Assembly (NCBI RefSeq): GCF_000237925.1
Contig: NW_017386025.1
Coordinates: 62,001-126,000, forward strand
Source: Schistosoma mansoni
Taxonomy: Eukaryota > Platyhelminthes > Trematoda > Strigeidida > Schistosomatidae
DNA: 64,000 nucleotides
Reading direction: 5' to 3'
Shown here: piece after piece, positions 42,201 through 58,449 of the stretch
Layout: each line of letters begins with the position of its first letter
Numbering within the stretch: the first letter of the stretch is position 1
Notes under the pieces: generated by a model
What the model saw: only the letters and a program-made list of their open reading frames with translations
Database searches by the model: none
What the model was told of the DNA's origin: nothing
Made by a program: the position numbers and the translations under genes

Positions 42201-45200
42201 GTGCAAGAGGAAATACATATAATGAAATATCATATAGACCGAAAGTCCTAGGTTGGATTCCCGGTTGAGAAGTTGTGGGTGTGGGCTGTTGAAGAGTCCC
42301 ATGTTCGGACGAAACAGATGTCTGATCTTTTCAGGTTTTCAATGGTTATCTAACTTAGATCGACTGTTGATCTTAATAAAACTCTGCAATCTCTATAGCC
42401 CTATACTAAAAGAAAGTGCATAGCATGCAAAAATATATTTCTAAAAAAATATGTTGATAAACATGAAGAGTGGATACTTTGGTGAATACATCCAATTGAT
42501 AAGCTGCATTCACGTTGAGTCTAGTTGTCTATGTTTTATGGATATCTGTCGTTTAAGTAATTAATTTAACGTGAGATCGATAGTTTGTGTTTATGCGCTA
42601 TTCAGCCAAGAGACTGGGAAAGCGCATAAAAAACGTTTTCACTAAGACAATTTTCATAGTGATTGGCACTGAGTTTATAACAATGCTTTCGTCGAGGGAT
42701 TTGTTACAAAACAAATTATGCGAGGAATGATTAAACACAATAAGCAATAAAATATACAAAAAGTACATTGAAACAGACTCCTCGACTGTAGTCGAAGTTT
42801 TTTCTCGTATTTTTGCTGTTTCTAAGTCTTTGTTAGGCGTTCGATAATTACTGAGGCTAGTATTTTAGACGCCATATTAGTCAAACTAATTCCCCTATGG
42901 ATCCTTTTATATATATTGGGACGATCAATGAATGCGACCAGTCGGATAGGATTACGTCCAGTCCTCAGATTTTAGCTAAAATATTTGTCAACCTAAAACT
43001 GGACCATCATCCTTAAGGACATCTGTAGTAAGTCCACCCGGACCAGCTGTTCTTCCTCGTTTCAGATTAGCTATAACTTTTTGAATTTCAATTAGAGTCG
43101 GGGAGTCTATTTCAAGGTTCTATTCAGGCTGTTTGGAAATGCTGGGTAGCTGTAAGAGTAGATGAAAGCCAACGTTCATCGCCCACCACTGCTCTCGATC
43201 GTTCCGTAAACTTGTAGTTAACCTAGATCTGATTTGTTTTCGCTCGTCATGATGTTCGTAACCTGATGGGATAAGTTTACAAGAGTCTATCAGTGCAACA
43301 TATGTTGCAGAAATCCACAAGTTTTTCAAAACCTTTTAGTTTAAATCGCTAATATATGACGCTATTGTTTCTACAGTTGTTTGCATACCTTTCCAAGCAA
43401 CATCTGGGTCAACCTCGTTTTCGGAACTGCCTAAGTGTGACATCAGTTGTTCCTGGAATATACTTTTGGCTTTCTCGTCAATGAGTTCAACTCTAATGGG
43501 TTTTCTTAATGTGGCTTTTCTGTGTCCAGTGAGACGCAAGCGAGTGCATGCTTCTAGTAGAGCATGATCGGAGTCTAAACATGCATTCCAGAACGAGCGG
43601 CAGTCTCCTACCGATGACCGATGGCAATATGGTCCATTTAAGTCCATCACTGGTTTGATGCAAGGGGTCTCCATGTTAGACGATATCTTTCCATATGCTT
43701 AAAATTAGTGATTGTTAGAAATAAACGATTGTCTGAGCACAGTTGCAACATATGGTCACCATTATTTGTTCGCTGAGCCGGAACACCAAAATACCCACCT
43801 AAATGTCTTTCTGTTTGGTTTATGTTACCTATTTAGGCATTGAAATCACCTGCGACTAGTACTTTAACTTTTTGAAGAAGTTCAAAAAGCTTTCTGTAAA
43901 AGTAATCTTTCACTTCATCCGGGCTGCAGTCAGTGGGAGCGTAGGCAGAAATGAGGAAAAGGCAACGACGCGTGCCCCTATCCTTCCGAGTTCTTACAGA
44001 GCCATTTAGCCAAACAGCACACAAGTTTAAATAGTACAAAGGTTACCTTTGTACTATAAGAAAATATATTTATTATTGTCCCGAATTATTAGTTACAGTA
44101 TCTCACACCAACAACCATTTTTAGCTTGTTCTTGTATAATTTCTATTTTCTATTTTATAGCGTTATGCGCTCTGGTTTGCTTGTATATAAACTACTTATG
44201 TCTGAAATATACAGTTCACACAGTGGAAGCTGAGATTGTGTTCTGGACTCAACGGAAAGGGCAAGGCAATAAGGACCAATAAGGACACAGAGTTGACTCT
44301 AGGCTGTTTGTATCGGTTAACGTGTCAATGGTTTAGCAAGATACCAAGGTCATATAAGTCGGTGTTCGAACTGGCGATTAAATCATGTGATACTTGACGG
44401 GGCATAGGACATAACAGTGACACTTGAGCAGGAAGTTTAGAGTTGATAGTCTAGGCAGGAGGAATAATAAGAATTGAAGAGAGGAATTCATTATGAATAC
44501 AGTGGTGGTATTGAATGCTGTTAGAGGTACGAGAGTGGTTATCACTTCCCGCTTGCACACACTGTGGAAGAGTTCTTCTAGAGGTACCTGAAGAGGGAAT
44601 TGTGTTAGAGTTGGTCCTAGTGACCCGCAGTGCCCAAGGGACAACTGCTTGAGGCCGGCCATACACGGCTTTTCTGTCGATAGTTTTTGTGTTAGCTCCG
44701 TACTTGTTGAGACCTCGCCAACGGAGAAGGAAATCCATGGGATAAGTCAAGGTGTTCATTTTTACGGCTGACCTTTTCTAACCCCATCTTTCCTTTCCGA
44801 GAAGGCAACATTGCCGCCATGATGGTTGTCTGAGGGGAACATCCTACTGTCATCAGACCTCTGTACAGTCAGCAGTACGACTTCGCCCTTAGATCTTGGG
44901 TTAGCTGCTTTTGGTCTTACCGCTTTTCAACCGACCTACCTGGCATGTTGGAACCTTGAGGAACTATTGTTCCATCCAGTATAGACCGATGGGTTAATCT
45001 CGATAGGCAAGACTGACTACAATATCGAGGTAGTAGCAACCTGGTTTATTACCAAGTAACAGATGGAAATTATCTGGAGAACCAGAGAGTCAAACATTCA
45101 CTATTCGACTCATTGGGGTATTAGTAATATGTATTCTAACCAGCAAATAAATAAACTGAATAAAGTTTGATTTTCCTCAAAATAAAAACGAAATAGATTG

Positions 45201-48200
45201 TGAACACCAAAAACGAACATTTGTGTAAAACATACCATCGCGTATAAAAAAGTTTACGTTCATCCAATATACTAGTAATTTTGGCGACAGCTTCACGATC
45301 TTGTGATAAAAGATAACGGTGAATATTCGTCCTAAAAACCATCCCAGTTACCGACACCATGAAAAAAGGATGTATAAATTAAGAAAACCTGTATTATTTA
45401 GTTGTAAAATCAAAGAACAATATATCCACTTATGTAAACCAAAATATGGAAAACGTGATTGGTTAACGATAGGAAGGAACTAGACGATTAAGTGCCAAAA
45501 TTATAGGGGTTTGTGGAGATTAATAAATATTAGTGAGATTATGAACTAACCCAAGTTAGACAACCATCGGCTACCTGGAAGCTCCGGACAACTATTTCGT
45601 CCTAGTATGGGACTTGACGATGCCCATCTATAACCCTGCCACCTGGAGTCGAGTACATGGCCTTCGGTTTCATGGGAGCACACTTAACCTCAGACCACTG
45701 AGCCGAAATCCAATGGTGTACATGTCTAAATTCAACCAGCTGAAGATACCGAGTAACTATTTTCTGTGGTTTTCTACTGAGCAGAATAAAAAGTAAGGAA
45801 ATTTAAAATATAAAAAACGTATTTACGCAAACATGGTCAACTTTGAGACATGTCAGCAAGCACTCCCGACCAAGAAGTCTGGATTACACCCCATATATCT
45901 CAGTAAAAACGTGGATGACTTCATGAACTAATATCATGCTTTTATCTCACTGCTCCTTATTTCTTTCTAATCTATTACTATGATTAGCATTGAGTAGCAA
46001 GGTAGGTGCGTAAACCATAAGATTTTACTCATGAGAAATATAGGTTATACACAAGTAATCATAACAACGATATTTAGTTGTCATGACAAGTTTCTTTTTA
46101 TTTAAGATCAAAGTTAGTAGTTTTTTGTTAAACAGTAGCATGAGATTACCTTAACATGAATGTCACAAAATATTTGTAAACGTTTTTGTTATATCTTACT
46201 GATTATTAAAACTAAGATTTTTATTTTTAAACCAAATTTCCCATGGATATACATATAAGCTTTTTTAAATCAAGTTAATAATTCTTAGAGTAATTTTATC
46301 ACAAACTGAAATCAGTTGTAGAACGATTGAAAGCCAAGGAGGACTGGGTAAGTGTTCTGCTTTAGTTAAGAGCAGTCTACTAAATCTCTACGAGAATAAG
46401 TTGAAAATCCCTCCAGTGTTTTGCAGGACAATATTGTCATCTCTTTATTCTTTCGTTCTACCTTGTGTTAAATCTCATTCAGGACTTTTGTAACTTTATC
46501 TTATTTTTTCCCTCTTTTTTGTCCGGACTTTTATCATGTGACTCCGGTTAAGATTTAACTTTATTTGATTTCGCTACTGCATGTTTCCAGGTCGTTGACA
46601 ATAGGGTCGTATCTGACTAAACTCAAGGTTACGGAGTGGTTAGGCTGATGATTGCTCACCTTTGATTGCCTGCTGGAAACGGTTACTCGAATTCTTGAAA
46701 ATAAATATTTCATCCCATCTTGTTAGGAATACTCTTAGTGATTCTCAGGTACAGAACACTTGCTTATTAATGATCCCTTTAGCTGTTTAGTATGCTATTC
46801 TGTGCTAGATAAACCTTCGACTATGTAGCACAGACTGTATCGTTTAAGATATTTTGTACTTTTGATGTAATTTGTTTCCTTTGTTAAATTAGAACCGATT
46901 ACAATAAGGACGGGGGTTTGTGCTTTGATATAATTTAATATTAGTAACTCAACAATGCTTTGTATGCTATGCAGTAGAACGTAGTTTGATCGAATCTAAT
47001 AAACTTTGGGTCGTTAAAACCACTATAGTAAATGGGATGAATGGTTGGAGAGATTTCACCAGAGACAGCAATATATTTAAGAGATACTTTCACTTTCATA
47101 AGCTCTTTATCAAGCAGGTGTCTGAATTTGAGTAAATCGACTTAGGATGACTGTTCGTTACAGGATGCATACCTTATTAGCAATGTGTTCATAGAGATTC
47201 AGCTACTTAGCAACGCATGACTTCTACAATAGTGATATCATGGATACAGTAATTAATTTGCAACAACTAGGCTGTAAGTTTTGCACCATTTACTTCGATT
47301 TGAGTAGTCCGACAAAGTGTAGTTTAAAATTGAATATTTAAACTTGTATTCGTTAAATAAATTAAATTATTTTCATAGTTGAAGGCGTGAGTCAATTGAG
47401 GCTAGACCACCAGGGAAAACCTGGAAGCACTGGANNNNNNNNNNNNNNNNNNNNNNNNNNNNNNNNNNNNNNNNNNNNNNNNNNNNNNNNNNNNNNNNNN
47501 NNNNNNNNNNNNNNNNNNNNNNNNNNNNNNNNNNNNNNNNNNNNNNNNNNNNNNNNNNNNNNNNNNNNNNNNNNNNNNNNNNNNNNNNNNNNNNNNNNNN
47601 NNNNNNNNNNNNNNNNNNNNNNNNNNNNNNNNNNATGTAAATCAGCTAAATGGTTGGATGAATTCACCGCTAAAATTCAAGACCTGCTATCTTAAATCAG
47701 ATTGGTGTGTCGATAAATTATAGTCTCGCTGTATATAAATGATACATTTACATACAGGTCAGAAACTAGCCAGATAAATTTACGGAATACGTGTTCATGT
47801 ATTTTAAGTATCTCTTGGAGAATTAAGAAGGCTGATTAGTCTATATACTTTATCGATTGTGATTATTACAAACCACATTTCTTACAATTCGTACCTTCAA
47901 ACGCCCTGGTACGGCCGAGAGTGGGGAGTGGAGAGTGCTCTCACATAACCACGCGTATATAGCCTCTGCCAGGGAAGTTCTACTCATTGCCTTCTCGTGG
48001 CATTACTATTTTTTACGAAATTGAGAGGACGGCGCTTAAACCGGGTTGGTGGACACGGAAAGTTCACCCAGGGGAGTTGGAAAACCCTGATTCCAAACCA
48101 ATGGTAGACATGGGCTGACTCCAGTATCCTGAGGGACCCTGGTGGTCCAGCTTCAATTGACTCACTCTTTTAATCATGAAAATACTAAATCTCCACAAAA

Positions 48201-51200
48201 CCCCTTCTGATAATTAAATTATTATCATTGCATTATATGAGTTTAGAAATCATACATACTTATAAATACTTTTCAATATGTATTGAATATTATTCATTTG
48301 AAAAATCATTCGACGTATTTCTTCAGAATAGACTTCTGATTTACGTTCCAAATTTGTCATAAGAGCGAATATAGCATTAACTAAGAGAAAAGAAAAAAAC
48401 AATTTTCGAAGATAAGAATGGTCAAAAATAGTCAAATGCTTATGGGTCTACGTATATGTTGCAAAGTAAATTTTAAATAATTTATAACATTTATCCTATA
48501 TTGAAATAATGTAAGCCACAAAAGGAAATAACAGTAATGGACTAAATTATGAAAAAAGATAGCAATTGGTCACTATCAAATATAAAGTTCGGTGATTAAT
48601 TATCAGGAAGCAACTACTACAAATGATATGATGGTTATCGAGTATTGTTATCAGCATCAGTCCATAAGATGAAACTAATGGAAAAATCAGTTTCTACAAG
48701 CGTTATCATGGCATACAATTGTATCAGTAGTTGACATTAGAATCCAAAGATAATATCGTATACTGATTAATTTTATCATGTCAGCAGTAACTTTCATTCT
48801 GAGGAGAAACTGAACAGATTTATGTGTGTGACGAGATAATTTGAAATGTATTGCGCAAATCATATAACATAATTCTGATAAACCTTTGTCTTTTCATTAC
48901 ATTACCGAGATTAATGTCCTCTGCTATCAATAATACTGTTATTATTTCGACTCTATTGCTTTTCATCATGTACAATTCATCTTGCTACACATTTGTGACA
49001 GGTCCTGGTTAAACTATAACTAACTGACCGGCAGTTTTAGTATACACTAGTAGATACTTTCAAAAAGTCTACAATTGAAAAATTGTAGATCATGTGTGTC
49101 TGGAAGTCAAGTAAACTATTGAGAAGTGCGTTAACCTTTAGATAGTGTTATGTGTAGAAAACTTGATATGAAATCCCATAAAACAACCCATTATTATATT
49201 GCATCGTACTATTCCTAGATTAAAAGGCTCCAAAAGTTGAAAAAAACAACGTTAATGAATATAGTTCTCATTGCTTCTAAGAAATATTTATTCCTGAAGT
49301 AGTTAAATTCGGGTTTGGTAAGCAACTAGCAGTGCTGCGATTGTTAAGTAGTTAAAATTAAGGATTTGTACGTAGTTGAAATTTTCTTGTAATGGTGATT
49401 TTAAAGCACCTTTTTAATCAATTTAGATAGTTTTGAGTGACAGAGCTTTTGTTTCAACGGATGTTTGATGTTGGCTAGAGAAGTAGTTCGAGTAAACTTC
49501 AGGGTAGTCAGTCCAACATAAACGTCTGATTCACAAAGTCAATAAATTTACTTCTTAACTAGCGTCTGGAAGCTGAGACTTCGTAATCGTGACTATTGAG
49601 CAGAAACCATAGGTGATGAAACCCCGAAGTGATAAGTATCCCAAATGAATTCGCTCTATTAAAATGCAAAGATCAAATGTAGCATTCGATATTTATTTGT
49701 TCGCGTTGTATATTGTGCACTTAAGGAGTTGATCATAGTCGTGATCCGATTTATAAAAGGAACACTTCGGATACTTATGTTTTCCAGTCGACTATTGTCT
49801 TTGGTGTGTAAACTACGGTGAGTTTTTGTTACACTTCTAGATCTTCTTTATGATATAACCACATCATGGTAAATATTCAATTGGTAATGCCAACAGTTAA
49901 GTAAGGTTTTATTTTGCTGTAAGAAAGAAGTAAGGAAAGTTATAAGGGATAACTCATTACTTCTTTACAGAGAATTGTGCGTTATAAGACGTTTTTTCCC
50001 AAGTTATCTTTAATTCTTTAATATGACTGTTTCATTCAGCAAAAATATTTTTTAAACAAATATATCAATGACCATATGGAATTTATTTGTTTATTTATTT
50101 AAACACATAAATATTGGTACAAGGAAGCACCAGATATATATGCGCCTCACAAATCTAATTCGATTTGTGTGAGGGTTGTGATACTGCCCAGGTGCCCAGA
50201 CTGAAGCAGGTGGTTTTCTTAGAGAGCCACACCCCGAGCCTTTGACCTAAAGGTCTAACCCACAATGCAGTGGAGCACCTTAAGGAGATGCAGTCCCATG
50301 GTAGCCGGTGACCAACGATTGGTTCATACGCCATTTGTTCCTTCAGGATCCTGGAGCCCATGTGCACCATTGGTTTGGAATCAGGGTTTTCCAACTCCCC
50401 TAGGTGAACCTTCCGTGTCCACCGACCCGGTTAAAGCGCCAGACATTCGCTTTTCGTCCTCTCAATTTCGTAAACAACACCGGTGCCACGAGAAGGCAGT
50501 GAGTAGGACTTCCCTGGCAGGGGCTATATATTCGCGTGGCCATGTGAGAGCATTTCGAGAGGGAGAGCGTACTCTCCCCACTCTCGGCCGTACCAGGGTA
50601 TTTGGGGGCATAACCATATGGTATCAATGTCAGATAAATTTCGGATTATTCTGAAATAAATGTGTTCACATAAAACTGCAAATAAGGTTATGTAGACTAA
50701 GATGAATGTAGCTGATAAATTGTGTAGGCCAACTAAATTCGTTCGAAAACTATCATCTATAAATGCTTAGTTTCGACAACTTTAGTATTTCGACAAATAT
50801 TTGCTGTCTGTAAAACTGCTATTTGAAGCTTTACTATAACTGTATAAATCTATATCTTTAAATTCGGCGGTTCTCAGTAAATACAATAATATATTTGATT
50901 TTGTCATCAAAAGTAACAGATGCATATTGAATAACTCAGTGATCACAAACAAATGAGACTCATACATTGATCAAAACTTCCAAATGAATAGTGTATTCAT
51001 TTAGTATCTCTGCTTACCATGCTTGCGAATAGAGTGTATGTTTCTAAATAAATATAGACAGTTCTCGTTGATCAAAATATGTACTCTTTTCCTTTGAAAG
51101 ATCATAAGCAACGTTTTATGAATAAACTAGTTACAATTGTCAATAACACTAGTTGAAAAAAGTACTTATCATGCAAAAAAGGAAAGAATTCTTACATAAA

Positions 51201-54200
51201 TATTCTCCAAATTTATTTTCCAAAAAGGCATGATTTTGGCCAATAGTGGTAAGATATTTAAGTGTGTTAGTAGTAGCTTGTGGACCAGCTTCAGTAAATG
51301 ACAAAGTAGTACCAATAATATCAGCGAATTCTAACAAGTTTTCTAAATACATCAATGCCTAGTCAATAAGGAAAAAGCATATATATATCATTAGGTATTT
51401 TAAGTCAGTTCAATGTCCATAACAACAATACTGATACGTATCAATTAGTAGGTATCAACTAGTCTTTTGTAGGGGGACTCCTTAGGTGGTTGGCCGTAGT
51501 CAACAGGCGACATTGGACCTAGATTTTATGATACTTGTCACTCATCAACAAGACTTATATGTAATTCTGAGGGAACTGGTGTTTACTGTGTGATTCGAAC
51601 CCGTTCCACTTAGCTTCACAGTCTGAAACGTTATTACTGAGGTGCTCAAGTCGCGTTTGATTTCCTGTGGGAAAGAGATGTTGATAGTTGAGGGTTTATT
51701 TGATTATCACCTCTTGGATTGATGCGGTGTGACGAATTGAGCCAGTGCACATTTGCCTCAGATAGTACAATTTTTATTACTTATTTTAGGAAGTCATGAA
51801 CTAAGAAAGAATTCTTAGTATTTACCTTTTAAATGTCATCTTGGAGAAGTGTTACATGCAAAACAGTTATGAATAGTGATATTTTAGTCTGTTGTTTATA
51901 TAGGTCACAAAAAAGTATTTTTGTATAATGTATAATTAATGAAGCAAGAATAAGAACAGCAGTGACTAGAAAAATCAAAAGGCTTATTTTAACAGTTATG
52001 AATATTAACGCCTTATCAGATTGTTATTATTGTACTGTACCGATAATCCTTAGTAAACTTTGAATGGTGCTTTGATGACTGTAAAATTAAACTTTAGAGG
52101 GCTTTTTTTACACACACAACATAAATGACCAGTAGACAGTCTGTAACATACTTAAAACCACCCAGAGGGTTTCTTTGCGAAAACGAAAGATCACATTAAT
52201 ATCGAATACAACGCCCACTACCTTGAGCTAGTCTAACACAGGTAGCTTACCTTATTTGAGATGCTAATCGATGTAACTCATGATTTCTTTGGTCCAATAA
52301 ATAAAATAATAAATATGTGAGTTAAGGACGTATGTCTTTACTTTACAAACTCAATTATCACACTAGATCGATCATCCATGCAACCAATCATTTCTACTAA
52401 ATCACTTAAGTTTTCCGTTTGCTTATACAATCCGAAATTATATTGACAGCGACAGTGGGACGACTAAAGGTGAAATGAAAAGGCCTGATTACACAGAATG
52501 GTATATTTCAACAATTAACAAAATGATGGGACAAGTGTGTTGGCACAAATAAGGAGTATTTCAAAAAGGCTTGAATGCAACCTAGATAATTTTCATATTA
52601 CTGATTACCATTTTTACTAGACAGATCAATAATATCAAAAAGGGATTCCTTCAAAAGATGTACCACTAATTAACAGCTTTTACAGTATAAGTCTATTTTA
52701 TTCACAAACCCACCCAAGTTACGACCAACAAATGAAAAATATACATACATTTGTTCTTATTCTTTGCAACTCAATACACTATCGTCAATGAAATTTCACT
52801 TACATTAGTTGTAAGTTCATGTATTGTTCCATCTTCAGGTACAACATTACTATTTGAACTGGATTTTTCTGTAACTTGTTGCAAAAATTGTACATAAGTT
52901 TCTAGTGTTATTTTACTTTGACTTAATAAACGAAGAACTAATTGATTAAAATCAATTATTACATTATCAATACCCTATTTAGAAAATAAATAAACAAGAA
53001 AAAAAACAATTTAACATTAGTAGTTGATAAATACATACAAATTTATTACTGAAAATTGATCAATTTATCCAATGAAACGGTGATATGGTTTCAACTGAGA
53101 GTTCATACAACCATCATCCCGTTTTTGAAAAAAAGCCCGTATTTACACCATTTTAATTTGTGTATATCCATGATCTGATCTGAATAGGATCCAAGCCAGA
53201 ACATTCAGGACGAAATCTAGCAGTTACACTTTCTACTTTAGTCAAATGTAGTGATATGATATGATCACCATTCAGTGTTATCCCACACCCTGGGTGGTCA
53301 CATATATAATACCGGATTTTAACTTCAGAGAGAATACCTAAACAAAATCTAACATTTATAAAATGACAAATGGATGCATATGTTTCCAATAATCAATGAA
53401 GAAAATTCTCAGTAATTAATATATTTTTCTTACCTGAAGTACAGATACAAGATCATCAGAAATTTGAAAAAACTTTTTCAGTACTACTAATAATGACATA
53501 ACCATATGAAATTCTGCCCGCCCTTGAGCTCGATGCATTAGACGAGTTAGTGTCTATGGTAAAGATAAAAAAACAAAGCGAAGTTTGTGTATATGAGTCA
53601 GCAAAAGTACAATCCAAGTATTACTGAACCATCCATAATTTTAATGCTTATTGCACATGAATTATATTACATAGTCATGGATTAAATACACAAGAGATTC
53701 CTAAAGAGATATTTGGGAAATGAAATAAAAGAAAACACGAAGTTTTATTAGTCTTTCGGCACAAACAAATAAGGAATGTGTAACATTAGAAAAAATATTG
53801 GCTACCTACCGCGTATGATGTCTACTAGAACACAGATAGACCGAAAGAACAACTAAAATTATGATCGAACTGGAGAGAGGGATCGATTTGTCAGGTCACT
53901 CAAAATATAATGTGCATAGTGGATAATCTCCAATAACATCCTACAATTTTCTGATTATCCAGAATTGTGAACAGGGTGAGGAGAAAAAACTCCACGGCCT
54001 TCAAGTTTCTGTGACGAATGCTATCTTTATTTTACACCAATCTGCACAAATGCTAATCCAACAAAATTTTAATTATGTTCACTGGTAACTCCGAGATGAA
54101 TTCCGGAATTTCAAGTAAAAATTTATGACCAGCAGACCTTAGACACGTTGGGAGCGAAACAGTAGTCACCAACGGAATCGGATGGTTATCATTATATAAA

Positions 54201-57200
54201 AACGAAATGACTGAAGTTAGAAATATGTACCATTGAATGCCAACCAATTAACGTGATAATTAGGATCTCGCCACGACAACTTAAGGTTCTAAGTTCGATT
54301 GCTGGAGAGGTCTTAGTGTGAGCTGTTGAGAAGTTCCACGTTAAAACGAAACAAATGTTGATTGCTTTTCAGTTTTCACTGATACCTAATATAGTGTCAA
54401 TTTGTGACAAATATCACGTTGAAATATACATTAGTTCAAAGCACAGAAATTTAGAAGAGATGTTAGATAGTTGAAGCCAATCCGGTAGGAAGGCCTAAGC
54501 CTAATCGACAGAATTAAATAGACACTAGGGATTAGAAAAAAAGATTATAACTAGGTAATTAGGTGGTGTGAATATTAGTGTAAGGTTTTCATCATGCATA
54601 TAGCCTCCAATAAATTGTAATGGTAATTTTTGATTACAAAAATATACTTTTAAGATACTGACTTATCATTACTGATACCAGGCATTTTGATAATACGATC
54701 GATTAAAAAGGGAGAAAAAGAAATATACTTACTGTTCCTTCAGTTAAGATATCAGATGACCCCTTTTTAAATATATTGAACAATAACACTTGAGAATCTT
54801 GTGGACTAGCAGTTAACTGTAAACGATCCAACAAAATACATTCATTCTAAAAAATATTAAATAAACAAAATAATGATGATAATTTGTGGGAGATAGTTAC
54901 TTTGATTTTATAGGATATAAACACAGCCATGTGCACTCCTACTGAGTGGTAATAAAAAACTACGGTCAGGAATCAAAAAACATCTGAAAGTAATGATGAA
55001 GGAGAATGTAGAACTTACGACTTATAATCGATAAACTAAACTACATTTGGTGGTTTACAATGGGTTAGTACCCGAACAAAATTATCGAAGGTATAAAACT
55101 TAGGAGATAATCCTATTACTGAATGATCAACTTGACTTAATAAAATTTATGATGCACAATGGGATTATATTAAATAAAAGAAATATGCTTAATACAACTC
55201 AGCACTAATATGCAAGTCCGTGTACTTCGTTATTATTGATACTAGCTGCGTGTTCAAAATGAAGTATCGGTTAGCAGCAGGCTTTGAACCTGTGATGCAA
55301 TAATCCGATAAAATTTATAATGATTCATTTACCCAGTTCGGGTTTTGAAACCATATGTTTTGTGTAAGGTTTAAAGTATGGTGGATCGTTACTTTAGTGA
55401 CCCGACATCTGACTCCAATTTGTATAAACGAAGGAATATGACAGAAACATAAATTCTTTTAATTCTGTATATTGCATATCGATTAACCTATTTGTGAGAC
55501 GGCGGTAATAATAAGCCATATACAGACTAAGTTTAATTGAATTTACTTCAGGTTTTCGTTTAGTCAAACAGACATTAAGAAAGCGAAGTGACTCGGAAAA
55601 GCCAAGCATCCCAAATCCATTTGATAAAGCGTGACTCACTATTTAAAGTCAGACAAAAATAGGCTAAAGACGTTTGGGGAACGAGTAAACGGTACACACA
55701 CACGCTCATATGAAAGTCAAAGTTACAAGCGAATAGTTGACAAGGTAGAAACATGAGCGAATAATGACTGAGGAAAACTAAACTAATTGGTCTCTCCGAA
55801 AGCTAGAATAACCCATGTAGACGTGACATGGTACTGAACACTACAAAAGATACCAGGGGGCTGTAGGGAGCCGGGTTCGAACCCGCGATAAATAATTGAA
55901 AACTATGAGTTTGAACGACTAAACAATAAAAAGTTGGGAAATGAAGATCGATTGCTTTAACCGCTGCGGCACTGTCCACCAAAGATACAATCTAGCATCT
56001 CAACTTTATAGGATGATCAGATAATATATGTTGAGAACGATAAAAAATCAATGACGGAGTATTAAAACTGTACACTCACTTGCATTAATTTAACGAGAAC
56101 ACCCAGAGCGATAGCATAATGTTCAGAATCAAGTTCATCGGTTTCTGTTTCATTGATAAGTCGAACAGCACTTACTACAACAAGAAAATGAAACAAGAAA
56201 GTGAGTAGTATAGTTACAAGTTATACACAAAAACACGGATAAAATTATGAAGTTGAGTATTTCAATGATTGCAAAGAAGATTTACAGTTAATCGCTTAAA
56301 AAAAAACTAGTGAGTTTTACTCGTTACGGATTGATAGCATTTCGAGTACTATTGGAAGCGAGGGAGTACTGGATAGCTTAATCGTCCTAATGTAGGCTCT
56401 GCAGCAGTCCTCACTTAAAACCCCAACAGTTAGTCACAGCGTCAAGACACAACACGAAGACGGGATTTTGATCATTACTTTAGCCGATGATGACACAGGA
56501 AGAATACATGTATTTACGGAGTTTTCTGAAATGTCATTAAGAGTCACATATCGAAGGTGTACACTTTATAGCAGTGAACTTAACTGGCCTCGGGCAGCTC
56601 GGAAATCCCAAAATATGACTAGAAAACACCCTATTTCTAAGCTGAACAAGGTTGGACTTCTGGAAAATAGTACATCGACTAGCAATTATTTATATTCTAC
56701 ACGATTGCTTTCACGATTTCGTTGTCGACCAATTATACATAAATACTTCTTCAAATACATTACAGAATTAGATGAACATTGAACCAGAAAATTAGAGAAG
56801 TAATAATATCTTAACTAACAATATTAATTTTAATCACAGTATTTATGTTCTTGTTCAGTAAAAAAATAAAAACAATGACTGATACTATTTTCAATTGTTT
56901 TTAAGGTATCGACAGCTCAGTGGTTAAAATACTCGCCTTTCATCCCCTAAATAGCAGGTTCAAATCCTGCTCAATGTGTTTCGTTGTGGGATAGATATCG
57001 ACAACCCTTACACTTAAAGTATGGCTAGAAGCCAAGTAAACATATCAGTTTCCGGTAATGAGTTAATAATAAATATTGTTTATTAAACAGCAACTAGCCA
57101 AATTTTACTTAATATCCGTATCATATGCAAAGATAACCTTTTCTAACTGTTCAGAATACCCACTTTTTCCTCCTATTATAGTGATGATTAACAACTAATA

Positions 57201-58394
57201 ATTTAGTGGTTTCATTAATTCATATTGCTGATTCATGATTAAATGAGAAATTTTGCGCACTTTTGAATAATTAACCATCTACTTTAACTTCGGAACTATA
57301 TTATTTAGTGTAATTTGCTAACTATATAACTCGTTATTTCAATTTTTTATTTGTAAAACCCATAAATTTAGTGTACAACTATAATGAAAAGTTAGTTAGA
57401 ATATGAAACATTAAATAAAATGGTTGCAAATGTTTTGATTTCAATTTCAATAAATAATTGAAATCATTCGAGGAATTACCGAAGACCAGAAAGCACAGGA
57501 TAGTTGTTTCTTACAGGTTTGTCATTTCTTAACAATAAATACTCAAAAACCAAGTGAGGTTAAATCCAGAACCTTCAAGTTTCACAGTAGATAGAATTCC
57601 ATTTAGCTAACAGTAGCGCACTTATATGGCCTGTCAATCAATAAACTAATTTACTCAGTAACTAGTAACTTGTCTCGAAGTGCATTTTTAATAGGAAGCT
57701 GTGGTATGTGAAATCAATTAGGTCGGGAGTAATATGGAAACATATTGATGATATTGTATGGGAAATGCTGTATGATATAAGTTAACAAATATTAAAAATA
57801 TAGACCACTAAAAGACTTCAAGATATCGAGTCAGACTCCGTACAGAGCACTAATGAAGAGTTTTACAAAATAACTAAGTATGTAATCGAAAAATCCTATG
57901 AAGAGTTTGTACTTTTTTTCTAAAATTTTCACATGTATTGATTTTCTTTAGTTTATTACGTGATATCAACTATGGTTAGACTATTCTCATCTTAGAAATT
58001 TCCACTGTTTTGTCACGTGGTAATCTGATAACAAAGATGGAATATCACATTACACAAGAAAGTAACATTTCTAGATCGTATTAGAAAGAAATAATTGAAA
58101 CACTCTCAGGTTACTGTTATCACAATAAAGGGAGTTGTATATTTTCAGAACACTTTTCATAAACAAAGATGATAGAATATTTAAAATTATTATGCAGTTA
58201 GTTCCCTTTATGAATTTAAATAAAGACAGAACAAATATTGATGCAGAATAATATGAATTCATTATATTTCGTGGTTTCTCATCAGCTGCTTACAACCAAA
58301 TATGCATTAGAGTTTTAGCATTGGGGTAATAAATGGAATGGAACGACTGACATAAGTGAATGTAAAGGATTGGAATAACAAAAGTCATCGATGA

Positions 58395-58449
<55 letters not shown>

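Noticed and set aside
47387-47695. Open frames on both strands across the assembly gap
   Set aside because: They exist only because the undefined bases contain no stop codons.
50265-50654. 129-codon + frame
   Set aside because: Lies in the reverse R1 copy; same reason.
55394-55639. Possible extra EXOC7 exon on the minus strand
   Set aside because: No acceptor/donor pair keeps phase with the neighbouring exons, and these join directly with full homology.
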